Assembly (NCBI GenBank): GCA_963650385.1
Contig: CAVJLL010000054.1
Span: forward strand, 1 to 14,199
Length of the DNA: 14,199 nt
Direction: 5' to 3'
DNA from: CAG-791 sp963650385
Lineage (GTDB): Bacteria > Bacillota > Clostridia > Lachnospirales > Lachnospiraceae
Shown piece by piece: positions 1 to 6,018 of this stretch (the first letter of the stretch is position 1; each line of letters opens with the position of its first letter). A program made the position numbers and the translations under genes. The notes under the pieces were generated by a model. That model was not told the origin of the DNA and did not search any database. It was given only the letters and a program-made list of their open reading frames with translations.

Positions 1-42
1 AATAATTACCAGAAAATCAATGTTTTAGAACAGGAGGCTGCC

Positions 43-765
43 ATGAAAATATACCCGGTTGGAGACAGGGCAATATCCGTTGATTTTGGGAATGTCATTG
101 AAGAAAAAGTAAATGATCAGGTAATGAAGCTGAAGGGGATGCTGAAGGAGAGCAATGTCCCGGGAATACAGGAGATGCTTCCGTCCTATCGGGCATTGAT
201 GATCTGCTATGATCCGATGCAGATTTCCTATGCGGAATTGTCGGAGAAGATTACTCAAATGCATGCCCTGTGTGAGAAAGAGGAAGGCGGCGCGCGCAGC
301 AGAATCATCCGTCTCATTCCCTGCTGCTACGGAGGAGAATATGGAGAGGACCTGGAGGGAATGGAAAAGCTGACAGGTCTTTCACAGGAAGAAATCATCC
401 GCATACATGCAGGAACCGATTATAAGATTTACATGCTGGGATTTTTGCCCGGTTTTGTTTATCTGGGAGGAATGGATGAACGAATTGCCGCGCCTCGTCT
501 GGAATCTCCCCGCGTGGCAATTCCTGCAGGCAGCGTTGGAATCGGAGGAAAACAGACGGGAGTTTACCCGATCGCTTCGCCGGGAGGCTGGAGATTGATT
601 GGTACGACACCGGTTAAATTCTACGATCCGAAGGCTGAAAAGCCGATTCTGTGCAATGCAGGAGAATATATTCGGTTTCAGCCGGTCTCAAAGGAAGAAT
701 ATCGGTCCATCGAGAGCAAAATTCAGGAAGGAAGCTGGAAACCGGAAATCCTGAGGGAGCAATGA
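43..765 (+). CDS. pxpB: 5-oxoprolinase subunit B (PxpB/KipI family)
   Basis: This 240-residue protein is one of three subunits of the cytosolic ATP-dependent 5-oxoprolinase PxpABC, which hydrolyses 5-oxo-L-proline to L-glutamate; the B. subtilis homologue KipI was first described as an inhibitor of sporulation kinase KinA. Family blocks are visible in order: PCCYGGEYGEDL near residues 93-105, YMLGFLPGFVYLGG near 130-143, and PAGSVGIGGKQTGVYP with SPGGWRLIGTTP near 161-190. The length is normal. The ATG has an AGGAGG site at 32-37, five bases upstream. The stop overlaps the ATG of a possible 26-codon ORF, and pxpC follows after 70 nt. The early codons (ATA, AAA, GAA) look more AT-rich than those of the downstream genes. 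Family assignment is firm; activity on 5-oxoproline is inferred from the presence of pxpA and pxpC nearby. Confidence 0.95.
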   Translation: MKIYPVGDRAISVDFGNVIEEKVNDQVMKLKGMLKESNVPGIQEMLPSYRALMICYDPMQISYAELSEKITQMHALCEKEEGGARSRIIRLIPCCYGGEYGEDLEGMEKLTGLSQEEIIRIHAGTDYKIYMLGFLPGFVYLGGMDERIAAPRLESPRVAIPAGSVGIGGKQTGVYPIASPGGWRLIGTTPVKFYDPKAEKPILCNAGEYIRFQPVSKEEYRSIESKIQEGSWKPEILREQ

Positions 766-842
766 TACAGATTGATTTCCAATTGATGAAGGTGGAGAGA
801 ACGCACGAATTGCGGAAAAGAAGACGAGGTGCGATATGCTGA
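762..842 (+). CDS. possible 26-codon ORF linking pxpB and pxpC
   Basis: An ATG at 762 overlaps the pxpB stop in an ATGA arrangement. It opens a frame of 26 codons whose TGA (840-842) overlaps the first codons of pxpC (ATG at 836). A GAGGGAG stretch at 753-759 could serve as its ribosome site, though it sits close to the ATG. The predicted peptide begins MIQIDFQLMK and ends with a basic RKRRRG stretch; I recognise no family. Its value, if real, would be translational coupling of pxpB to pxpC across the 70-nt gap. It may equally be a chance reading frame, since pxpC has its own ribosome site. Confidence 0.2.
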   Translation: MIQIDFQLMKVERTHELRKRRRGAIC

Positions 843-1870
843 AAATTCAAATAGAAATGCCTGGAATACTGACCACTGTACAGGACCAGGGAAGAGTCGG
901 ATATATGGAGTACGGAGTCCGAACGGGCGGAGTCATGGATCAGCAAAGCGGCCGTCTGGCGAATGCACTGGCCGGCAACAAGGCTTCGGCAGCCGTTCTG
1001 GAAATGACATTGATGGGAATCACAGCTGTGCTGGAGGGAGAAGGCGTTGTTGCACTCACCGGCGCAGATATGGGAGCTTGCCTGGATGGAATACCGGTGG
1101 AAAGATATTGTGCCATTCCTGTCCGCGGGAAGAGCCGTCTGACCATGGGAATGGCTAAAAACGGATGCCGCGGTTACCTTGCAGTATCCGGAGGTATTGA
1201 TGTTCCCCCGGTCATGGGAAGCCGGTCGACCGATGTAAAATGCAGTCTTGGCGGACTGGAAGGCCGCCCGCTGAAGGCCGGAGATGAGCTGCATTCCGGC
1301 ACGGATTCTGCAGAAGCGGCAGAGACAGAGATTCTGCAGAAGGAGCTTCTCGCGCTGCCGCGTCCGGTTAAATTTGATGCGGCACCTACCGTGCGTGTTG
1401 TAGAGGGTCCTCAGGAAGATTGGTTTTCAGAAGAGGCCAGAAGCCGGTTCTATGAAAGCGAATACAAGGTGTCCGGTGAGAGTGACCGCATGGGAATGCG
1501 GCTGGAGGGCGAGAGCGTAGAGAGCCTTCACGGCGTGGATATTGTATCGGACGGCATCGCATTCGGCTCCATTCAGATTCCGAAGAACGGCAAGCCGATT
1601 GTAATGATGGCAGACCACCAGACCATCGGAGGATACGCAAAGCTTGGAACCGTTTGCTCCTTCGATCTGCCGAAGCTCGCACAGCTAAAGCCGGGAGACA
1701 AGGTACATTTTGAAAAGATAAGTATTGAGAAGGCACAGTTTCTGCTGCAGCATCCGGAAGAACAGGAGCGAAGCTCGGATCTTGTGTTCCGTTCCAGAGG
1801 AGAAAGCACAGCGCAGGGAAGACGGCATCACTTCCAGAAATACAATTATTATTATCGGCATGGGTGTTGA
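836..1870 (+). CDS. pxpC: 5-oxoprolinase subunit C (PxpC/KipA, biotin-dependent carboxyltransferase-like family)
   Basis: This 344-residue protein belongs to the PxpC/KipA family, which resembles the carboxyltransferase half of urea amidolyase but here acts as a 5-oxoprolinase subunit with PxpB and PxpA. Diagnostic blocks run in order: GILTTVQDQGRVGYMEYGV near residues 10-28, ALTGADMGACLDG in the first quarter, GYLAVSGGIDVPPVMGSRST near 114-133, RVVEGPQEDWF with SDRMGMRLEGE in the middle, and MADHQTIGGYAKLGT with LPKLAQLKPGDKV toward the end. GAGGT at 826-830 lies five bases before the ATG. The last 30 or so residues, rich in Arg, His and Tyr, do not match the family core as I know it and may be a drifted tail. 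A strong terminator begins 48 nt after the stop, so pxpBC form one transcription unit. Confidence 0.95.
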   Translation: MLKIQIEMPGILTTVQDQGRVGYMEYGVRTGGVMDQQSGRLANALAGNKASAAVLEMTLMGITAVLEGEGVVALTGADMGACLDGIPVERYCAIPVRGKSRLTMGMAKNGCRGYLAVSGGIDVPPVMGSRSTDVKCSLGGLEGRPLKAGDELHSGTDSAEAAETEILQKELLALPRPVKFDAAPTVRVVEGPQEDWFSEEARSRFYESEYKVSGESDRMGMRLEGESVESLHGVDIVSDGIAFGSIQIPKNGKPIVMMADHQTIGGYAKLGTVCSFDLPKLAQLKPGDKVHFEKISIEKAQFLLQHPEEQERSSDLVFRSRGESTAQGRRHHFQKYNYYYRHGC

Positions 1871-1918
1871 CAAGCGGAAAGCCGGAACTATAATGGGGTT
1901 AATTGTGAGCGGCAAAGA

Positions 1919-1950
1919 TGCCGGATGGAGGGTTCCATCCGGCATTTTTT
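1919..1950 (+). terminator. Rho-independent terminator after pxpBC
   Basis: A perfect 11-bp stem (TGCCGGATGGA at 1919-1929 with its complement at 1934-1944) closes a 4-nt GGGT loop and runs straight into six T residues (1945-1950). This is a textbook intrinsic terminator. It separates pxpBC from the aminotransferase gene. Confidence 0.93.
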
Positions 1951-2063
1951 GATATCCGGGCGCAGACGGCGTACGAATATCAGAAGGATTGACGGGTTGT
2001 ACATGGGTATCTGCAGAATAGTTCCGCAGAACAACCGGTCAGCTGTCGAAGAGGAGAGAGAAT
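1951..2063 (+). promoter_or_regulatory. leader of the aminotransferase gene with a nested inverted repeat
   Basis: After the pxpBC terminator the next gene needs its own promoter. A TTGACG box at 1989-1994 is a plausible -35, but no convincing -10 lies 16-18 bp downstream. The stretch 1995-2036 folds into a nested stem: GGTTGT (1995-2000) with ACAACC (2031-2036), and inside it TCTGC..GAA (2010-2018) with TTC..GCAGA (2022-2030). It matches no riboswitch I know. A GAGGAG ribosome site at 2051-2056 lies seven bases before the ATG at 2064. Confidence 0.35.
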
Positions 2064-2912
2064 ATGAAGACATTAGGCTACTACAACGGCAAGTATGATG
2101 AAATCGAGAACATGTCGATTCCCATGAGTGATCGCGTGCACTGGTTCGGCGATGGTGTGTATGATGCCGGTCCCTGCCGCAATTATCATATTTTTGCAAT
2201 TGATGAGCATGTGGATCGCTTCTTCAACAGTGCAGCTCTTCTGGACATCAAGATGCCGGTGACCAAGCAGGAGATGAAGGATCTGCTGAATGACCTGGTG
2301 AAGAAAATGGATACGGGAAACCTGTTTGTCTACTATCAGGTAACCAGAGGAAGCCAGGTTCTGCGCAACCACATCTTCCCGGAGGGTGCTGGCAATCTGT
2401 GGGTTATGCTGACGCCGGCAGAAATCGGAGACGGAATTGCACCGATTTCCTGTATCACAGCGCCGGATACTCGCTTCTATCATTGCAACATTAAGACATT
2501 GAATCTGATTCCCTCCTGCGTTGCAGCAGAAAAGGCAAAGGAAGCAGGCTGCGTAGAGACCATTCTCTACCGCAAGAACATGAACAATCGTGTGACAGAG
2601 TGCGCACACAGCAATGTTCACATCCTTAAGGACGGCAAGCTCTTCACGGCACCTACCGATGAGCTGATCCTCCCCGGCATTGCACGTGCACATCTGATTC
2701 GTATGTGCAAGAAGCTGGGATACGCAGTAAGTGAGACACCGTATGATCTGGATACGCTTCGCAGTGCCGATGAAATCCTGGTAACCAGCTCCAGCAAGCT
2801 GTGCCTGCACTGCAATACGCTGGATGGACAGCCGGTTGGCGGCAAGGCTCCGGAGATGCTGGAGGATATTCGCAGCCACCTGTATGCGGAGTTTGAGGAA
2901 GCTACGAACTGA
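2064..2912 (+). CDS. dat: D-amino-acid aminotransferase-like protein (fold-type IV PLP enzyme)
   Basis: This 282-residue protein is a class IV (fold-type IV) PLP aminotransferase. The residue pattern fits D-amino-acid aminotransferase, which exchanges D-Ala and 2-oxoglutarate for pyruvate and D-Glu. Visible features are SDRVHWFGDGVYD with Tyr33, the TRGSQVLRNHIFPEG stretch carrying Arg101-x-His103 (the RxH carboxylate trap typical of D-specific enzymes), the PLP lysine Lys144 in NIKTLNLIPS, and Glu179 in RVTECAHSNVH, expected to contact the PLP ring nitrogen. Branched-chain aminotransferase and aminodeoxychorismate lyase share the fold but lack the RxH pair. The 282-residue length matches known D-transaminases. 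It stands alone between a terminator and an inverted-repeat element, yet within the 5-oxoprolinase/D-glutamate cyclase gene group, which supports a role in D-glutamate turnover. The exact substrate range is inferred. Confidence 0.85.
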   Translation: MKTLGYYNGKYDEIENMSIPMSDRVHWFGDGVYDAGPCRNYHIFAIDEHVDRFFNSAALLDIKMPVTKQEMKDLLNDLVKKMDTGNLFVYYQVTRGSQVLRNHIFPEGAGNLWVMLTPAEIGDGIAPISCITAPDTRFYHCNIKTLNLIPSCVAAEKAKEAGCVETILYRKNMNNRVTECAHSNVHILKDGKLFTAPTDELILPGIARAHLIRMCKKLGYAVSETPYDLDTLRSADEILVTSSSKLCLHCNTLDGQPVGGKAPEMLEDIRSHLYAEFEEATN

Positions 2913-2915
2913 TAA

Positions 2916-3062
2916 CTGTTTAGCACCTGCCACATTTCAATCGAAAATTGACTGCATGCAGGCATATTTACGATTGAAATTGGCAGGCGGCCAAGGCGCG
3001 GAGCGCCTCTGGCCAGCCACATCGAGGATTTGCGAAGCAAATTCGAGATGGGAGCTAAACAG
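2916..3062 (+). repeat. 147-bp nested inverted-repeat (cloverleaf) element, MITE-like
   Basis: Outer 9-bp inverted repeats CTGTTTAGC (2916-2924) and GCTAAACAG (3054-3062) are perfect and are flanked on both sides by ATAA (2912-2915 and 3063-3066), which resembles a 4-bp target duplication. Inside lie three further hairpins. The first is a 17-bp stem with one bulged C (2926-2943 with 2971-2987) whose loop holds the palindrome CTGCATGCAG. The second is an 11-bp GC-rich stem with a bulged C and a GGA triloop (2989-2999 with 3003-3014). The third spans 3020-3050, capped by GCGAAGC and carrying a tandem G-A mismatch. It contains no ORF of note and begins right at the aminotransferase stop codon. 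It could be a small non-autonomous transposon or a structured 3' RNA; copies elsewhere in the genome would decide. Confidence 0.6.
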
Positions 3063-3124
3063 ATAAGTATGAGCGAGATCGTATGAAGAAGCACTCATTC
3101 ATAAACAGAATAGTGCAGCAAAGC

Positions 3125-3166
3125 AGTAAAAGATTCTCTTGGTCCTGACTGAGGGGATCTTTTACT
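3125..3166 (+). terminator. probable weak bidirectional terminator before the DUF1445 gene
   Basis: AGTAAAAGAT (3125-3134) pairs with ATCTTTTACT (3157-3166). The stem continues inward through TCTCT against GAGGGG with G-U pairs, leaving a loop of about 10-12 nt. The A-tract and T-tract (TTTT, 3160-3163) flank the inner GATTCTC/GAGGGGATC helix as in short bidirectional terminators, but the T-run is only four. It would separate the aminotransferase transcript from the 3213-5670 unit. No clear promoter was seen in 3167-3212; a GGAGG ribosome site lies at 3204-3208. Confidence 0.5.
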
Positions 3167-3212
3167 CTGTAAACGAAAAACAACGACGCCAATTCAGACA
3201 CTGGGAGGAAGT

Positions 3213-3998
3213 ATGGACTATTCATCAATCATGCCTTCAGAGCTTAGAAAGCTGATCCGAGAGGAAAAAATTACAACCGAGACAACAGGAATGTGCCGTG
3301 GATATGCACAGGCGAATCTTGTATCGCTGCCGAAGGACATTGCCTATGATTTTCTTCTGTTCGCACAGAGAAATCCGAGAGCGTGCCCCCTTCTGGAGGT
3401 GAGCGATGTCGGAAGCAGGGAGCTCCGCAGCATCGCGGCAGACACCGATATCGCAGCCGACATTCCCAGATACCGCGTTTACGAGCATGGTGTGATGACG
3501 CATGAGGTGACAGACGCAAGGCCGTACTGGAGAGATGACCTGGTGAGCTTCCTGATCGGATGCAGCTTCTCTTTCGAGGGCGATCTTCTGGAGGCAGATG
3601 TTCCGGTGCGTCAGATCGAAGAAGGCTGCAATGTACCGATGTACAACACCAACATTCCCTGCGAGTCCGCCGGTATTTTCCATGGAAATATGGTTGTGTC
3701 GATGCGGCCGATCCCGTATGCGCTGGTGCCGAAGGCAGTTCTGATCACAGGAGCTATGCCGAAGGTACATGGGGCTCCCATTCACATCGGAGATCCTTCC
3801 GTAATCGGCATTACGGATCTGGAGCATCCGGACTACGGCGATATGGTGACCATTCGTGAGGGAGAGGTTCCTGTATTCTGGCCCTGCGGAGTAACACCGC
3901 AGAACGTAATTATGCAGTCGAAGCCGGAGTACGTTATCACACATGCACCGGGCCATATGTTCGTAACGGACGTGAAGAATATCAATCTGAAATACTGA
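3213..3998 (+). CDS. YcsI/DUF1445 protein, N-terminal-half homologue of D-glutamate cyclase
   Basis: This 261-residue protein belongs to the DUF1445 family (B. subtilis YcsI, often labelled putative hydro-lyase). The vertebrate mitochondrial D-glutamate cyclase DGLUCY, which converts D-glutamate to 5-oxo-D-proline and water, carries this domain in its N-terminal half. Nearly every family block is present: GYAQANLV near residue 30, QRNPRACPLLEV near 52-63, YWRDDLVSFLIGCSFSFE around Cys117, NVPMYNTNI, VVSMRPIPYA, KVHGAPIHIGDP, VFWPCGVTPQ near 221-230 and THAPGHMF near 243-250. The length matches YcsI (about 257), so the protein is complete. It precedes pxpA by 23 nt, and two genes later comes the DUF4392 gene that matches the other half of DGLUCY. 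ycsI also sits beside pxpA (ycsF) and kipIA in B. subtilis. The reaction itself is inferred from the animal enzyme. Confidence 0.9.
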   Translation: MDYSSIMPSELRKLIREEKITTETTGMCRGYAQANLVSLPKDIAYDFLLFAQRNPRACPLLEVSDVGSRELRSIAADTDIAADIPRYRVYEHGVMTHEVTDARPYWRDDLVSFLIGCSFSFEGDLLEADVPVRQIEEGCNVPMYNTNIPCESAGIFHGNMVVSMRPIPYALVPKAVLITGAMPKVHGAPIHIGDPSVIGITDLEHPDYGDMVTIREGEVPVFWPCGVTPQNVIMQSKPEYVITHAPGHMFVTDVKNINLKY

Positions 3999-4021
3999 GC
4001 TTCAGGAGAAAGAAGGACACG

Positions 4022-4792
4022 ATGAAAATTGATTTGAACTGTGACATGGGAGAAAGCTTCGGCAATTATAAGATCGGCATGGACCAGGAGGTTGTGGCAC
4101 ACATTTCATCGGCCAATGTGGCCTGCGGCTTTCACGCTTCGGATCCTCTGGTGATGGAGAAAACAGTGGCGGCCTGCAAGGCAGCAAAGGTTGCAGTCGG
4201 CGCGCATCCCGGATTTCCGGACCTCGTCGGCTTCGGCAGACGGAATCTGAAGGTTTCTGCACCGGAGCTGAAGGCGATGATCATCTATCAGATTGGTGCA
4301 TTGAAGGCATTCTGCGATGCCGCAGGAATTCCGCTGCAGCACGTAAAGCCGCACGGAGCGATGTACAACATGGCGGGCAAGGATCCGGAAATGGCAGATG
4401 CAATTTGTGAAGGAATCAAGGCGGTGGATCCGACCCTGATTCTGCTGGGCCTCTCCGGATCGGAGCTGATCGAGGGCGCCAAACGGGCCGGAATTCCCTA
4501 TGCAAGAGAGGTGTTTGCAGACCGCGCCTATGAGGAGGACGGCTCTTTGGTTGCCCGTTCCAAGGCAGGCGCTGTGATCACGGACGAGGAGGAGGCCATT
4601 CGGCGTGTTGTTTCCATGGTAAAGGAGCATACGGTGACGGCGATTACCGGAAAGGTAATTGAGGTTGTTCCGGATTCCATCTGTCTGCACGGAGATAATC
4701 CGAAGGCAGTGCTGTTTTCTGAAAAAATCCGGAAAACACTGGAAGCAGAAGGTGTAAATGTTGTGCCCATTAAGGAGGTAATTGCAGGATGA
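4022..4792 (+). CDS. pxpA: 5-oxoprolinase subunit A (PxpA, LamB/YcsF family)
   Basis: This 256-residue protein is the PxpA subunit, thought to supply the catalytic TIM-barrel-like domain that works with PxpBC in ATP-dependent ring opening of 5-oxoproline to glutamate. All family blocks are seen: IDLNCDMGE at residues 3-11, NVACGFHASDP at 32-42, VGAHPGFPDLVGFGRR at 59-74, VKPHGAMYN at 108-116, EVFADRAY in the second half, and SICLHGDNP near the end. The length is usual for the family. Its stop overlaps the next ATG by four bases, indicating translational coupling with the DUF4392 protein. It is separated from pxpBC by the aminotransferase and DUF1445 genes and by two terminators, unlike the compact pxpABC order seen in many genomes. 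Confidence 0.96.
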   Translation: MKIDLNCDMGESFGNYKIGMDQEVVAHISSANVACGFHASDPLVMEKTVAACKAAKVAVGAHPGFPDLVGFGRRNLKVSAPELKAMIIYQIGALKAFCDAAGIPLQHVKPHGAMYNMAGKDPEMADAICEGIKAVDPTLILLGLSGSELIEGAKRAGIPYAREVFADRAYEEDGSLVARSKAGAVITDEEEAIRRVVSMVKEHTVTAITGKVIEVVPDSICLHGDNPKAVLFSEKIRKTLEAEGVNVVPIKEVIAG

Positions 4793-5670
4793 GTGAGACG
4801 ATTATCAGCAAAGACCTGGATGAAATTGTTCTTCGTCATACACAGAGAGGAATGCACGTCTTAAGAGAGCACCAGGAGGAAAATCTCTGCGGAGAAGCGG
4901 CCGGAGAAATTCTTTCCTGGGAAAAGGGAACCGTACTGCTGGCAACCGGCTTTTATGTGGCAGGTTATGCAGAAACTGACGGACCGGCAGGAACGATGGT
5001 AGAAGCCAAGGCCCTTCAGGCACTGGGATATCACCCGGTTGTCGTGACCGATTCGTTCTGCAGGGGATTTTTCGAGCTGGAAGGAATCGACGTGGAATAC
5101 CTGCCGATGGATGCCGATGATGCAGCCTGCCTTGCCGTGGTGGATAAGTACAAGCCGGTCGGCATGATATCCATTGAGCGCTGCGGGAAAAATATTGAAG
5201 ACGACTACGCCAACATGCGCGGCATCAGCATTCTGGAAAACACCGCACCCGTGGACCGCATCTTCGAGCTGGTCGGACCGGATGCGGCGGAAGGCGCTGA
5301 ACGGGTTCGCACCATCGGTGTCGGCGACGGCGGCAATGAAATCGGCATGGGAAATCTTGCGGGTGTGATTACAAAGGATCTGTCACTGGTGCCCTGCCGG
5401 GTTCGGACTGATCTTCTCGTAACCGCAAGCGTATCAAACTGGGGTGCGTACGGCATTGCAGCAGCGCTGGAGAGGGCAACCGGAAAGCTGGTTTATTCGG
5501 TTATTGACGGTGTGACTGTCGACAAGAAGGTGGAAAGCTATATTCAGGCAACCGTAGAGATCGGAAGCGTCGACGGCGTCACGCACGAAAGAGTCGCACA
5601 CGTAGACGGATATGAGGCCGAGATCGAGCAGGAGATCCTGAAGGCGCTGGCGGATGCGGTGAAGGCCTGA
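4789..5670 (+). CDS. DUF4392 protein, C-terminal-half homologue of D-glutamate cyclase
   Basis: This 293-residue protein matches the DUF4392 family, which forms the C-terminal half of vertebrate DGLUCY; bacterial members stand alone. Family blocks are TGFYVAGYAETDGPAGT at residues 53-69, SIERCGKNIEDDYANMRG from Ser128, the glycine-rich IGVGDGGNEIGMGNL at 176-190, and VSNWGAYGIAAAL at 215-227. The gene starts inside the pxpA stop (ATGA overlap), with an AAGGAGGT site at 4771-4778, and is the last gene before a 372-nt regulatory gap. Together with the DUF1445 protein it would rebuild a two-subunit D-glutamate cyclase; that the two bind each other is inference. The alternative is that it acts independently on a related D-amino acid or lactam. 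Confidence 0.88.
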   Translation: MSETIISKDLDEIVLRHTQRGMHVLREHQEENLCGEAAGEILSWEKGTVLLATGFYVAGYAETDGPAGTMVEAKALQALGYHPVVVTDSFCRGFFELEGIDVEYLPMDADDAACLAVVDKYKPVGMISIERCGKNIEDDYANMRGISILENTAPVDRIFELVGPDAAEGAERVRTIGVGDGGNEIGMGNLAGVITKDLSLVPCRVRTDLLVTASVSNWGAYGIAAALERATGKLVYSVIDGVTVDKKVESYIQATVEIGSVDGVTHERVAHVDGYEAEIEQEILKALADAVKA

Positions 5671-5697
5671 CGGTATCGTTTCGCAAATGTTTTCATG

Positions 5698-5747
5698 AGC
5701 GGCTGTTTTCAAACAATACGCCGCTAAAGTCGCTAAAGCCGTAAACT
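5698..5747 (+). other. stem-loop and short tandem repeats downstream of the DUF4392 gene
   Basis: AGCGGC (5698-5703) pairs with GCCGCT (5720-5725), enclosing TGTT/AACA around a TTCA loop. No T-run follows, so it is unlikely to terminate transcription by itself. Overlapping its 3' arm are two exact copies of CGCTAAAG at 5722-5729 and 5731-5738, followed by a degenerate CGTAAA at 5740-5745. This could be a 3' mRNA-protecting structure or a protein-binding array; no known class was recognised. Confidence 0.3.
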
Positions 5748-5807
5748 GTCGCGGAGAATATACGACTTTTATACACACGTTACAAAGTATGCGCAGAAGC
5801 AGTGGTG

Positions 5808-5856
5808 TATAATTGTATACAATTACTATTGCGGCTTAAAAAAACCTGAATATAAT
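5808..5856 (+). promoter_or_regulatory. promoter region of the livKHMGF operon (two TATAAT boxes)
   Basis: Two perfect -10 hexamers occur in the 372-nt gap: TATAAT at 5808-5813 and TATAAT at 5851-5856. The second has a weak -35 (TTGCGG, 5829-5834) with a 16-bp spacer and lies in an AT-rich stretch. The first has no good -35 at 16-18 bp but overlaps a perfect palindrome. Both lie upstream of two intrinsic terminators, so any transcript reaching livK must read through these. No clear promoter is visible between the second terminator and livK. Confidence 0.55.
5810..5825. promoter_or_regulatory. 16-bp perfect palindromic operator TAATTGTATACAATTA
   Basis: The 16-bp sequence TAATTGTATACAATTA is its own reverse complement and overlaps the upstream TATAAT box; it also lies just upstream of the -35 of the second promoter (centred near -46 of the expected start). 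The core TTGTATACAA has the shape of GntR-family operators. Such a position suits a repressor of the first promoter or an activator of the second. No regulator gene is in this window, so the binding protein is unknown. Confidence 0.6.
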
Positions 5857-5870
5857 AAAACTTACATTAC

Positions 5871-5909
5871 AAAGAGGTGATCGCAGGGAGACCTGCCGGT
5901 CACCTTTTT
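5871..5909 (+). terminator. intrinsic terminator 1 in the livK leader
   Basis: AGGTGATCG and CAGG (5875-5887) pair with CCTG and CGGTCACCT (5892-5905) across one bulged C, giving a 13-bp stem capped by a GAGA (GNRA) tetraloop and followed by T5 (5905-5909). The A-run before the stem pairs with the T-run, so it may work in both directions. It lies only about 15 nt after the expected start from the second TATAAT box. It could end the pxpA operon transcript or attenuate livK transcription. Confidence 0.85.
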
Positions 5910-5930
5910 GTGTTTCCTCCGAATACGGCA

Positions 5931-5971
5931 AAGGCGTCGGACATTCGTACAGAGAATGTCGGGCGCTTTTT
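5931..5971 (+). terminator. intrinsic terminator 2 in the livK leader
   Basis: GACATTC (5940-5946) pairs with GAATGTC (5954-5960). After one G-G mismatch the stem extends through GGCGTC (5933-5938) with GGGCGC (5961-5966), and T5 follows (5967-5971). The loop is seven nt. It repeats the function of the terminator 22 nt upstream, giving a tandem pair ahead of livK. Confidence 0.8.
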
Positions 5972-5992
5972 CTGTATCCGGGGGAAACGAAG

Positions 5993-6018
5993 CTCGGCGG
6001 GGCGATGCACCGCCGGAG
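5993..6018 (+). other. GC-rich hairpin just upstream of the livK ribosome site
   Basis: CTCGGCGG (5993-6000) pairs with CCGCCGGAG (6010-6018) with one bulged G, around a 9-nt loop. It ends ten bases before the AAGGAGG ribosome site (6028-6034). It may shield the 5' end of a processed livK mRNA or tune translation; it is not a terminator, as no T-run follows. Confidence 0.4.

Noticed and set aside
2073..2933. 286-codon minus-strand frame opposite the D-aminotransferase
   Set aside because: It mirrors the real gene almost end to end and has no family motifs.
2944..2970. Promoter inside the inverted-repeat element (TTGACT at 2948)
   Set aside because: No -10 hexamer at 16-18 bp spacing; the sequence is better explained as the loop of hairpin 1.
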